This document shows positions 7,225 through 15,546 of a stretch of 17,445 nt of DNA, one piece after another (within the stretch, counting starts at the first letter, position 1; every line of letters begins with the position of its first letter). This DNA comes from JBCBJX01 sp964342855. Its GTDB lineage: Bacteria; Pseudomonadota; Alphaproteobacteria; Caulobacterales; Parvularculaceae. The stretch covers positions 1 to 17,445 of the forward strand of contig CAYFIB010000048.1 in NCBI GenBank assembly GCA_964342855.1. The letters run 5' to 3'. Below the pieces are notes generated by a model. It was not told the origin of the DNA. It was given only the letters and a program-made list of their open reading frames with translations, and searched no databases. The translations under genes and the position numbers were made by a program.

Positions 7225-8337
7225 TCAGTTCGGAACGTACTCCCGCCCCTTCCAGCTGACGCGTTTGCCGGCGCGCGCGTCGAAGAAGGCGCACCATTGC
7301 AGCGCGACGAGCATGGCGATCCCGAACGGATGGGTGAGCGCGCCCAGCCAGTCCTGCCGGAACTTCACCGTCAGCATGAGACGGTAGGCGAGGATCGCGG
7401 CGAGCGCGCCGAAACCAGGGAGCGGTGGAACGAATCCGAGCAGTGCCAGCATCGCCGTCAGCACCGGGAGGACGTGGCCGAGGCCGAGCAGCGTCGTCCA
7501 GACCGGCAGGCCGACGGGCGTCGCCATCGCCTCGGTCGCGTTCTTGGAGAAGCCTTTCCAGATCTCGTCGAAGCTTTCGTACATGCGGCAATCGGCGAGC
7601 GGCGTCGCATCGATGAGGTCCGTTCCGTACCCGGCTTTACGCCATGCGCCGGGCAGGACGACGCCGTCATGGAGCCGGTTCTCCATCACGGCGTGACCGC
7701 CCGTGGCGCGGTAGCTCTCAGCGGTCACGGCGATCAGCTGGCCGCAGCCCTGCGCGAACATGGGCCAACGGGTGAGCTTCATGCCGATCAGCGGCAGATA
7801 ACCCATGAGCACCGCATAGATGAGCGGTATAAGCACCTTCTCCCACCAGGTGACCGTAACCTGCCGAGGGAAGCCGCTGACGAGAGCGAAGTCGTTCGCC
7901 GCCATTTGGTCGGCGATACGGCGTGCGGCGTCAGGGGCGAGGGTCACGTCCGCGTCGATGAAGAGGAGGATGTCGCCCGTCGCCTCGGCGCCGAGATGGG
8001 CGCAAGCGTTCATTTTTCCTGCGAGCTCGGTCGGCGGCGGCGGGGTCGTGAGCTTGACGCGCGGATCGTCCGCCATCGCCCGTTCCACAAGCGCGCGCGT
8101 GCCGTCCGTAGAGTGATCGTCCGCGACGATGATCTCAAGGTCGGCGCCCTCGCTCGCCTGCGCTGCGGCGAGGACGGGACCGAGACGCGCCTCTTCGTTT
8201 CGGGCCGGGATCAGGATCGCGACCTTCTGTGCTGTCCCTTCCCGGCGCCGCGGCGCGCGGAGGAGCGCGATGTTGGTCAGCCCAAGGAGGAGCGGAAGAA
8301 GAGCGAAGCCGAAGACGATCCAGGCGAACAGAGTCAT
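7225..8337 (-). CDS. Family 2 glycosyltransferase, carotenoid-type (CrtQ/CruC-like)
   Basis: A 370-residue membrane-associated GT2 enzyme, probably adding a sugar to a carotenoid carboxylate or hydroxyl. An N-terminal helix (about 3-25) precedes the GT-A domain, which shows ILIPARNEEARLG (41-53), ADDHSTDGT (72-80) and the metal-binding DAD at 128-130. A GFSKNATEAMATP segment and two or three C-terminal helices follow, an arrangement shared with CrtQ/CruC and HpnB-type enzymes. The ATG at 8337 overlaps the upstream acyltransferase stop by four bases (ATGA), so it is the last gene of the carotenoid operon. Sugar donor and acceptor are inferred from context. HpnB-like hopanoid function is the main alternative, but no other hopanoid gene is visible. 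Confidence 0.82.
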   Translation of the reverse strand: MTLFAWIVFGFALLPLLLGLTNIALLRAPRRREGTAQKVAILIPARNEEARLGPVLAAAQASEGADLEIIVADDHSTDGTRALVERAMADDPRVKLTTPPPPTELAGKMNACAHLGAEATGDILLFIDADVTLAPDAARRIADQMAANDFALVSGFPRQVTVTWWEKVLIPLIYAVLMGYLPLIGMKLTRWPMFAQGCGQLIAVTAESYRATGGHAVMENRLHDGVVLPGAWRKAGYGTDLIDATPLADCRMYESFDEIWKGFSKNATEAMATPVGLPVWTTLLGLGHVLPVLTAMLALLGFVPPLPGFGALAAILAYRLMLTVKFRQDWLGALTHPFGIAMLVALQWCAFFDARAGKRVSWKGREYVPN

Positions 8338-9119
8338 TTCTTCACGTCCCGGTGCGCCGCAGAATAGCGCCGCCCAGTCACCGCCGCCTTCACGCGCCGC
8401 CACGCCTCGTAATACCAGGCGACGCCGGAGCCACCGTCGAGGAGCGTCGCGAAAGGCGCCGGATCGCGCGCAGCGACCGCCGTGGAAAGCGTGTCGAGCG
8501 TTTCGGCGAGGCGCGCTTCAAGCGCCGTGTTCGGATCGTCGCCGAGATCGGCGCCGCGAACCGGCGCGCCGAAGCTGACGAACGCTTCCGGCTTCGGCTC
8601 CTCCCAGAAGCCGTACTCGATGGCTAGGGGCAGAAACACCGCCTGCGGATGGCGGCTGGCGAGGCGGCCGAGGCCCGGCCGGAAGCCCAGCGGTCGTTCC
8701 CTTACGTCAGAAAACCGCCCCTGCGGCGTCACCCAGAGAGACGTCGCCGGATCCTCGACAATGCGAGCTGAAACGCGAAGGAACTGCGCGGCGCCCTTCA
8801 ACGGATCGGGATCGACGCCGAAGAGGCCGACGCGTTTGAAGATCGCGTAAGCCTCCAGTGCGTCCGCGTCGATGGCGCCGAAGTTCCGCCGATCGGAGAA
8901 ATACTCTCGACTGAGGCGCAGCATGACGATCGGGTCCCACCAGCCTGGATGGTTCGTATAGACCACCACGGGCGCGCCTGCCGGCGTCTTCGGCGGCGGT
9001 CCGAGACGCCTCATCGCGTGCAGGCGTTTGGTCAGGAAGCCCTTCAGATACCAGCAGAACAGCCGGGTCAGCGTCGGCGAATAGGCGCCGAGCGCCTCAT
9101 CTGTCGACGCTCGGACCAC
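8334..9119 (-). CDS. PlsC-like lysophospholipid/glycerol acyltransferase, probably for carotenoid acylation
   Basis: A protein of about 261 residues with the LPLAT catalytic pattern NHPGWWD (56-62, H-x4-D) and a later PQGRFSD (132-138) where the family usually has an acyl-acceptor arginine motif. Start choice is uncertain: the GTG at 9119 lies four bases past the upstream stop, while an in-frame TTG at 9173 would overlap that gene by 50 bases. Its stop overlaps the glycosyltransferase start (ATGA). Between a carotenoid flavoenzyme and a glycosyltransferase, it most likely acylates the sugar of a carotenoid glycoside, as CrtO does for staphyloxanthin although that protein belongs to another family. 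General phospholipid synthesis is the alternative. Confidence 0.78.
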   Translation of the reverse strand: MVRASTDEALGAYSPTLTRLFCWYLKGFLTKRLHAMRRLGPPPKTPAGAPVVVYTNHPGWWDPIVMLRLSREYFSDRRNFGAIDADALEAYAIFKRVGLFGVDPDPLKGAAQFLRVSARIVEDPATSLWVTPQGRFSDVRERPLGFRPGLGRLASRHPQAVFLPLAIEYGFWEEPKPEAFVSFGAPVRGADLGDDPNTALEARLAETLDTLSTAVAARDPAPFATLLDGGSGVAWYYEAWRRVKAAVTGRRYSAAHRDVKK

Positions 9120-9123
9120 GGCC

Positions 9124-10662
9124 TCACGCCGCGCGGACGGTGGCGAAGTCCTGATCGAGAGCGTCGGCCGCAATCCAGCCGGACATCATCGCCATGGGCA
9201 TGCCCGGCCCCGGGTGGGCGGCGCCGCCGCAGAGATAGAGCCCGTCGATATCGCGAGACCGATTGCCCGGCTTGAACGCGCCGAAGAAGCGACCGTGGCT
9301 CGCGAGGCCGTAGATCGCGCCGTTCAAGACGTTGTAGCGGTCGTGAATATCCTGCGGCGTCAGCGCCTTTTCGAAAACGATGCGGTCTTCGAGATCGGTC
9401 AAACCGGCCGTGCGCGCGAGCTTGTCGAAGATCACCTTGCGATATTCGGGCAGCATCTTCGACCAGTCGTGGTGCGGGCGCAGATACGGCGTGTGCACCA
9501 GAATATAGAGCGCCTCTCCGCCTTCGGGCGCGACGCCTGGCTCGGTCGCAGCGGGCGCGGCGATGTAGGCCGTCGGGTCCGGCGCCGGCTCGCCCTTCTC
9601 GTAGATCGCGTCGAATTCCTCTTCGGCGTCGCGGGAGAAGACGAAGTCGTGGTGCGCCAGATGCTCGTACCGCTTGTTCAGCCCAAGATAGAGAACGACG
9701 CCGGAGCACGCGGGCTCATGGCGCTTCTGTTTCTCGTACTTCTCGCCGACGGCGCCGCCGACAAGCTCTTTGTAGGTACGGATCGAGTCCATGTTTGAGA
9801 CGACCGCGGAACAGGCGACCTGCTCGCCTGTCTCCGTCTCGACGCCGACCACGCGGTCGCCCGCCCGAACGATTTTTGAAATCCGGGTATCGAACCGAAA
9901 CTCCGCACCCAGCTCTTCAGCGAGTTTCTTGAGCGCGACCGGAACCGCGCGCGTGCCGCCCTTGGGGTACCAGACGCCGAGATCGGTCTGCATGTGGCCG
10001 ATGGAGCAGAGCACCGCTGGCGAATTATATGGCGAGGACCCAACGTACTGCGTAAAATGGTCGAGCATCTGGGCGACGCGTTCGTCCGGGACCTGCTTGC
10101 GGATCGTTTCGGCCACCGTCGAGCCCATGCGCAGCGCTAAAACGTCCGACAACGTCTTCGGATCCATCTGCTGTTTCAGGTTCATCGTGTCGCGGATGGA
10201 TTCGACCGACTTCCAGAAGAAGAACTTGTCGGAGATGTCGTGCAGGCGCTCCGACAGCTTGATGAAGTCTTCATAGCCCTGCGCCGAACGCGTTGACGGC
10301 GAGAACGCCGCGACGTTCTTCTTCATCTCGTCGACGTTCTCCACGAGATCGAGCACGCCGCCATCGTCGAAGAAGCAGCGCCATTGCGGGTCGAGCCGGA
10401 CCAGCTCCATGTAGTCGGAAACGTCCTTACCCGCTTCGCCGAAAATGCGCGTCAGGACCGTCGGCACGGTGAGGATCGTCGGCCCCATATCGAAGCGGAA
10501 GCCCTCCTCCTCAAGAACCGCCGCCTTTCCGCCGAACCACGCGTTCTTGTCGAAGACGACCGGCTTGTAACCACGCGCTGCGAGCGTCGCCGCCGCAGCG
10601 AGGCCGCCGAGACCACCGCCGATGATCGCGACCTTGTAGGTTCCGTCCGTGTGCGTGCTCAT
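9124..10662 (-). CDS. Carotenoid desaturase/oxidase family flavoprotein (CrtI/CrtN/CrtP type)
   Basis: A 512-residue FAD-dependent enzyme of the phytoene desaturase superfamily. The dinucleotide-binding fold is VAIIGGGLGGLAAAATLAA (about 11-29), with the acidic ribose-binding end in VVFDKNAWFGGK. GFRFDMGPTILTVP is the family's second motif. The C-terminal DGLYLCGGAAHPGPGMPMAM is the flavin-binding end. Length is normal. The ATG at 10662 overlaps the preceding desaturase stop by four bases. It could be a second desaturase, a 3,4-desaturase (CrtD-like) or a terminal-methyl oxidase (CrtP/CrtNb-like); motifs do not decide. Together with a glycosyltransferase and an acyltransferase, an oxidase giving a carboxylate for esterification is the role I favour. 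Confidence 0.85.
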   Translation of the reverse strand: MSTHTDGTYKVAIIGGGLGGLAAAATLAARGYKPVVFDKNAWFGGKAAVLEEEGFRFDMGPTILTVPTVLTRIFGEAGKDVSDYMELVRLDPQWRCFFDDGGVLDLVENVDEMKKNVAAFSPSTRSAQGYEDFIKLSERLHDISDKFFFWKSVESIRDTMNLKQQMDPKTLSDVLALRMGSTVAETIRKQVPDERVAQMLDHFTQYVGSSPYNSPAVLCSIGHMQTDLGVWYPKGGTRAVPVALKKLAEELGAEFRFDTRISKIVRAGDRVVGVETETGEQVACSAVVSNMDSIRTYKELVGGAVGEKYEKQKRHEPACSGVVLYLGLNKRYEHLAHHDFVFSRDAEEEFDAIYEKGEPAPDPTAYIAAPAATEPGVAPEGGEALYILVHTPYLRPHHDWSKMLPEYRKVIFDKLARTAGLTDLEDRIVFEKALTPQDIHDRYNVLNGAIYGLASHGRFFGAFKPGNRSRDIDGLYLCGGAAHPGPGMPMAMMSGWIAADALDQDFATVRAA

Positions 10663-12239
10663 GCCGCCTCCGTCAGTCCGTTTTCGCCGCGCTTCGGTTC
10701 AGCGCCCGCGCCCCCAAGGCGTCCGACGACCGGCGCGCCGGCGGTGTTATTGTAGCGCAGCCCAAGATCGTTCAACAGCAGCTTCGCCGAAATGCGCGCG
10801 GATTCGTAGATGACCGGCAGGCCGGAACCGGGGTGCGTCCCGCCGCCGACGAGATACAGTCCATCAACGTCCTCAAACCGATTGTGCGGACGCCAGTAGA
10901 GCATCTGGTCCATGGTGTGCGCGAGGTTGAAGGTCGCGCCGCGGAAAACGCCGCGTCTGGCCCGCCAGTCGCTTGGCGTGTACACCTCCTCCGCGACGAT
11001 CCGACCTGCGAGGTCGTTGACCCCGGTGACGTCAGCGATGCGCTTTAGAGCAAGCTCGCGCATTTCACGCGTGGTACGCTCATTCCAGTTGACGTCGCCT
11101 TCAAGGTTCGGCGTCGGCACAAGAACATATAGCGAGGACCGCCCCTTCGGCGCCATGGTCGGGTCGGTCATAGACGGGTTTGCGACGTAGAAGGACGGCT
11201 TGGACGCCAGAACTTTCTGGTCCTGTATCTCAGCGATGTTTCCTGCAAAATTGTCCGAAAGGGCGATGGTGTGGTGCGGCAGATCCACCTCTCCATCGAC
11301 GCCGAGATACATCATGAAGGTCGAACAGGAATAGGACTTAGCGTCGAGGCGCCGATCGCTCCAGCGCTTGCGACGCTCATTCGGCACGAGCTCGCGGATT
11401 GCATGGGCGAAGTCGGCGTTCATCACCGCGGCGTCGACATCGTAAAGCCCCTCCTCGGTCCGGACACCGACGACACGCGAGCCCGCGAAGTTGAAACCGC
11501 GAACAGGCTCGCCATAACGGAAATCGACTCCCATTTCCGCGGCGATCTCCGCCATTCGCGTCGACACCGCGCAACAGCCGCCGATTGGGTGTAAAACGCC
11601 GTACTCGTATTCAAGCAGAGCGAGGATGGTGAAGAGGCTCGGGCATTGATAGGGCGACATGCCGAGATACTTCGTCTGGAAAGAAAACGCCTGACGGGTC
11701 CGCGGATCCTTGAAGAAACGCCGAAGGTCGCCGTCAACCGACTTGTGCGGACGAAGCAGCGGCGCCGCCGAAAGTAGATCAAGGTTTGCGAGATCGAGGA
11801 GCGACGAAAACGGACGCTGAAGCGTGCTGCGAAAGCGCGCGAATTTCTTGCGATTGTCCTCCAGAAAAGCCGGGACGGCGGCGGCGTCCGCCGGAGAGAT
11901 TTTCGCGATCTCGTTCTGAAGCTGCGCGACGTTCGACGTCGCTTCAATGGTCGGGCCGTTCTCGAACGCGATGCGGTAGAGCGGATCAAGTCGGCGGGTT
12001 TCGACCTCCTTCGCGAACGACCTCCCGCAGATTTCAAAAATCTCCGAAATGATCTGGGGATAGAGGAAGAAAGTCGGGCCGACATCGAAGCGGAAGCCAT
12101 TCTTCTCGATCGTGCTCGTCCGACCGCCGGGAACGTCGTCCTTTTCAAAAACCGTCACGCGCAGACCGTGCGCGGCGAGCAACATGGCGGAAGCCAACCC
12201 GCCCGGCCCCGCTCCGATGATGGCGACGTGTTTCGACAT
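10659..12239 (-). CDS. Carotenoid desaturase (phytoene/diapophytoene desaturase family)
   Basis: First gene of the carotenoid operon, 526 residues, an FAD-dependent desaturase. HVAIIGAGPGGLASAMLLA (4-22) is the nucleotide-binding fold, with VFEKDDVPGGRTST after it and GFRFDVGPTFFLYP next. The C-terminus has DGLYLVGGGTHPGSGLPVI, close to the classic family end signature. About 30 further residues (ending KRGENGLTEAA) extend past it. The ATG at 12239 is preceded on the minus strand by GGAG with seven bases of spacing; an in-frame start at 12371 is rejected because it lacks this site and adds 44 non-family residues. The likely substrate is a C30 (hydroxysqualene or diapophytoene) or C40 precursor; I lean to C30 from the operon's resemblance to Methylobacterium-type and staphyloxanthin pathways. 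Confidence 0.87.
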   Translation of the reverse strand: MSKHVAIIGAGPGGLASAMLLAAHGLRVTVFEKDDVPGGRTSTIEKNGFRFDVGPTFFLYPQIISEIFEICGRSFAKEVETRRLDPLYRIAFENGPTIEATSNVAQLQNEIAKISPADAAAVPAFLEDNRKKFARFRSTLQRPFSSLLDLANLDLLSAAPLLRPHKSVDGDLRRFFKDPRTRQAFSFQTKYLGMSPYQCPSLFTILALLEYEYGVLHPIGGCCAVSTRMAEIAAEMGVDFRYGEPVRGFNFAGSRVVGVRTEEGLYDVDAAVMNADFAHAIRELVPNERRKRWSDRRLDAKSYSCSTFMMYLGVDGEVDLPHHTIALSDNFAGNIAEIQDQKVLASKPSFYVANPSMTDPTMAPKGRSSLYVLVPTPNLEGDVNWNERTTREMRELALKRIADVTGVNDLAGRIVAEEVYTPSDWRARRGVFRGATFNLAHTMDQMLYWRPHNRFEDVDGLYLVGGGTHPGSGLPVIYESARISAKLLLNDLGLRYNNTAGAPVVGRLGGAGAEPKRGENGLTEAA

Positions 12240-12430
12240 GGTTCCGCTCCGTGAGACGTCACCCCGCCTTACGGAACAGCGCGCCGAACGGTTCAGCGAT
12301 CGCCAAAGTATTTGCGATTGAATGGTGCGCCTTGCCGACGGCGACTTGAACCGATCATCGAATGGCCGCAACCGCGGCCCGGCCGGTCAGGCCGCCCGGT
12401 CGGAGGCGCCGCGCGCCGCGAGACAGAAAA

Positions 12431-12486
12431 TGGTGCGGGCGGCCGGGCTCGAACCGGCACGACCAAAGGTCGAGGGATTTTAAGTC
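12431..12486 (-). pseudogene. 3' fragment of tRNA-Leu(UAA), probable attachment-site scar
   Basis: Read on the minus strand, this is the 3' part of a tRNA. It holds the anticodon loop CTTAAAA (anticodon UAA), the 3' side of the anticodon stem, and a long class II variable arm (CGACCTTTGGTCGTG). The T-arm GCCGGTTCGAGCCCGGC and an acceptor strand ending CCA (TGG at 12431-12433) follow. Upstream of GACTTAAAATCCC the expected stem partner, D-arm and 5' acceptor strand are missing; the bases there are A+T-rich and unrelated. It cannot fold as a tRNA. Break-points within the anticodon arm are typical of tyrosine-integrase attachment sites, so it marks the island edge, with an intact tRNA-Leu expected at the other end beyond the window. 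Confidence 0.85.
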
Positions 12487-12780
12487 GAACCGCATAAAAT
12501 CTAACTAGTTGTTTTCCTTGATATATTCTCCTGCCAAGTCGGTGTGTGTAACTACATGTGTAAAAGATAAAAAATCTGCGCGGTTAAGCGTTGTTAAAAG
12601 GACACACAGGGGACGGCGTTCTTTGTCGTGCGTCCAAATAGAGACATCGCCCCCCCCCCCGCGCTAACTGGACGGTGATCAAAAATTACCGCGAAAAATG
12701 TGAGGCAAGGGTCGACATCGATCGGTTTCATGGCATCGTGTTAACGTAAAGATTTATTCATTCTGCCAATGGGGGCACGC
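12487..12780. other. A+T-rich non-coding leader of the island
   Basis: No convincing ORF. It contains an uninterrupted run of 11 C at 12650-12660, preceded by a G-rich motif (AGGGGACGGCG, about 12608-12618). The last part, directly before the lipoprotein gene, should hold its promoter, but no clear -35/-10 pair could be fixed. GGGGG at 12771-12775 may serve as the ribosome binding site for the ATG at 12781. Confidence 0.6.
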
Positions 12781-15546
12781 ATGAAACTCAGCATCCTCGC
12801 CTATTTAGCGCTGTCCGTGCTAGTTAGTGGATGCGCCTTGTTTAGCGGGCGTAATAATCCTGATATCAGTGAACCAGCTGGAGGATCAGAGCAGCCACTG
12901 ATAGCACCGGAAATCGTATTAGCTGAAAGCGGGGTTTGTCGCGATCAGTTTGAGCGTATTCTCCGAGGTGATCGCGGTTCTGAATGCGTTACGGTGAAAC
13001 TGGTCTCAATCGAGAAACCAGGCTTTGTAGAATCGAATAGCGATCAGGCTGACAAATCGCTTTGGTTCAGCGAAGTCGAGATACTCGTTCCATCAAGACA
13101 TATTCCACCAAGGCAAGCACATGGCGTCACCATGCCGCCACCTTTACCTTCTCCTTTGACCGAAGAACGTGTCGAAAATGATGCCGATAATCCCAGTCCT
13201 CCGCCTTCATCACCGCAATCCACAGAAATTTTCGATCTTACCTTAGATCGTCGTATTCGAGGTTCCGATTCAAGCGAGCGGGAACGTTATACTTATCAGT
13301 ATGTAGCAGATAATGGTGCAGCTGATGCAGATAGGACACAGGCATTGGAAGACTGTGAGCGCAAAGCGTTCTTTGGCAGTACTGATATGTCTTCAACTTC
13401 GGCATGCCCTAACGCGGATACGCCGTCTATTTTAGATGCGGCAATTGCGAATAATAATTCGATCTTACTCTTCGTACACGGAATGGGTGTTGGTCCTGAA
13501 ACAGCGTCAGTCGTACTAGCTCAAATTGTCTCAGACACTGCGCTACTCCGTGCGTTAGAACGAAATTCGGAGACTGGTGGGTTTACCTCGACTTGGCAAT
13601 CCACGTGTAAATTGGGTGAATGCTTCGACCTAGGTCAGCCAGTAGTATTTAGTTGGCCAACAGATGGGATTGTCTTAAGTGCCGATGCTTTTGAAGAGTA
13701 CGGAAATTTTTATCGGCGCGAAAAAAAGCGAATTTACGAGAATAAAATCGGAGCAAAATTTACCGAATTCCTTGTCGATCTGATTAACTCAGTTGCCAGG
13801 AAGCCAACCAGTAACGGTCAGATCAGAATTAATATAGTCGCTCACTCAATGGGTAATCGTGTTTTGGTTGCCGAATGGGAGCACGTTGCCACCGCGCTCC
13901 AGAAACTAGGTGATGCCGCCCCACAAGTAAACATTATACATGGTGCCGCGGAGCTCACGCTAGAAGAGTATGGCGATGCCGATAAGAGGCTTCGTTCTCA
14001 TCTTGAGGATACAAATGATCCTGAAATTTTAAGAAGAGCAATATATGCCTCAAATGATGACCTATTAATGGCCTTAGCAAAGTATGGCGACGGAGAATTT
14101 ATTTCTATCGTTGATGGTGTGAGTAACCTCGCCAGAGTTGGGCAGATTAAGAAGGCGGCAAAATCTATTCGCATGTTTGCGAAGGCAAGCACGCGAGACC
14201 AAACCGCAAATAACACTAAGACGTTAGCTACCGCGGTAAAAAATTCAACCTCGTCTGTAGGTGGCGATGTTATGATGGGCGCTGTTGCCCTTATCTGCGC
14301 GCCTGAAGCGGCTGTCCGAGAAATCGACAACAGAAGTTTAAGGCGCGAAATTCAAAAATTTAAAAAGTATCGTGAGACGTTTTGTCTTGGGGCTGATCTT
14401 TCTGATGTGGTATTTGCAATCAATGAAAAAACTAACTCGCCGATTGATGAGCTAATTGGCCTTATACCAAGTCTTTACCCGCGATGTCGAATTGGTGATC
14501 TTACAGAGTATCATTGCGTTGATGAGGTTATTGATCAAAGTCTTTTGAACGACGAACTGAACTATAAAGTTGACGATGATACATTCAAAGATATCGAAAT
14601 TATAGACACCAGTGGTCGCGCTATGTTTGACTACAAGCTTTTATTTAGTGCCGAACAGACTAATTCGTTGGAAACTGCGTTTAAAAAGAGTGCGAACGCA
14701 TTTATGAACGGAGCGTCCGCAGCTTTCAACTCGGTTATTGATCACGATAGTGTCCTTCGAAAGCCTCTTACGCTTACTGATGTCGGATGTTTTCTTGACG
14801 GTGTTGATAGTTCAGAACGTCCCCTTACGCCATTTAGGCATCAGGGTCAAAATCGTGCGTTCCACAAGTTATCGGTTACAAATGAAGTAAATCGGTGCAA
14901 TCCTGCTGATCGAGTTATTTTTGGAGTAACGTCCCGAGATATTGTTTGGCCATATGCACGCCCTCTTCTGCCCTCCTCAGCATCTGATAGTGATCAAGAA
15001 ATTTTAGAAAAGCAGGTATTTGCAAAAATTCGCCGATCATTGACAGCGATCGATGGCCTCATCGAAAATGGCAATCCCGTTGCCTGCAACCTACACTGGA
15101 TTGCAGTCACCGGATCGTCTTCGTTTGAGGGGCCACGTGGTCGAAATGAAGCAAGATCAGCCGCGCGCACAGATTTAGCCGCTGATGAACTCAAGACGAT
15201 TATAGAGGAACTCAAAAGCGAATACGAAAATTGTACGCCTTCGCTTTTCAAAATTAATCTTGGTCAAGCAAGATGTAATCGAGGTGATTGTGATTCTTCG
15301 AATCCAGTGATTTCAGAAGTGGAGCGCCGAGTTCGAATCTATACGCGTGCGAAGGAAGATGGCGAAAGCCCTATGTCAGATAGTGAAGCGAGAAATGATC
15401 TTTTGAAATTGTTTGATCAATATGCTGACGAAATGCAAATAAACGGATTCAATATCCAGAATGCGTGTAGTTCAGTAGAAAGCCTTGAAGGTGAGGACTG
15501 GGTTCGTCGCCAATTGACCGCTGGTATCTGTAAGATTCGGACATGA
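12781..15546 (+). CDS. Large lipoprotein with DUF900-type alpha/beta-hydrolase domain and OmpA-like C-terminal region
   Basis: A 921-residue protein. MKLSILAYLALSVLVSGC is a lipoprotein signal with lipobox V-S-G-C and Cys18 as the lipidated residue, which favours the ATG at 12781 over one four codons upstream. A proline-rich linker lies at about 105-150. Residues from about 225 to 440 look like DUF900 (PF05990): FVHGMG with H233, FSWP at 290-293, and nucleophile Ser356 in IVAHSMGNRVL. Residues 776-854 resemble an OmpA-type domain in spacing: VTGSSS, N-x3-S-x2-R-x7-L, then SNPV and ERRVRIY; the usual T-D is missing. The middle (about 480-770) is unrecognised. It is probably anchored in the envelope with a serine-hydrolase activity of unknown substrate. 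Low G+C, no operon partner. Confidence 0.8.
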   Translation: MKLSILAYLALSVLVSGCALFSGRNNPDISEPAGGSEQPLIAPEIVLAESGVCRDQFERILRGDRGSECVTVKLVSIEKPGFVESNSDQADKSLWFSEVEILVPSRHIPPRQAHGVTMPPPLPSPLTEERVENDADNPSPPPSSPQSTEIFDLTLDRRIRGSDSSERERYTYQYVADNGAADADRTQALEDCERKAFFGSTDMSSTSACPNADTPSILDAAIANNNSILLFVHGMGVGPETASVVLAQIVSDTALLRALERNSETGGFTSTWQSTCKLGECFDLGQPVVFSWPTDGIVLSADAFEEYGNFYRREKKRIYENKIGAKFTEFLVDLINSVARKPTSNGQIRINIVAHSMGNRVLVAEWEHVATALQKLGDAAPQVNIIHGAAELTLEEYGDADKRLRSHLEDTNDPEILRRAIYASNDDLLMALAKYGDGEFISIVDGVSNLARVGQIKKAAKSIRMFAKASTRDQTANNTKTLATAVKNSTSSVGGDVMMGAVALICAPEAAVREIDNRSLRREIQKFKKYRETFCLGADLSDVVFAINEKTNSPIDELIGLIPSLYPRCRIGDLTEYHCVDEVIDQSLLNDELNYKVDDDTFKDIEIIDTSGRAMFDYKLLFSAEQTNSLETAFKKSANAFMNGASAAFNSVIDHDSVLRKPLTLTDVGCFLDGVDSSERPLTPFRHQGQNRAFHKLSVTNEVNRCNPADRVIFGVTSRDIVWPYARPLLPSSASDSDQEILEKQVFAKIRRSLTAIDGLIENGNPVACNLHWIAVTGSSSFEGPRGRNEARSAARTDLAADELKTIIEELKSEYENCTPSLFKINLGQARCNRGDCDSSNPVISEVERRVRIYTRAKEDGESPMSDSEARNDLLKLFDQYADEMQINGFNIQNACSSVESLEGEDWVRRQLTAGICKIRT

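Noticed and set aside
7297..8367. Plus-strand ORF of 356 residues opposite the glycosyltransferase
   Set aside because: Charged, low-complexity antisense frame; the minus strand has GT2 motifs and operon coupling.
12431..12486. Functional tRNA-Leu
   Set aside because: The 5' acceptor strand, D-arm and 5' side of the anticodon stem are absent.
12312..12497. Plus-strand 61-residue ORF ending in GGRARTGTTKGRGILSRTA
   Set aside because: It reads through the antisense of the tRNA-Leu fragment, a common source of false small proteins.
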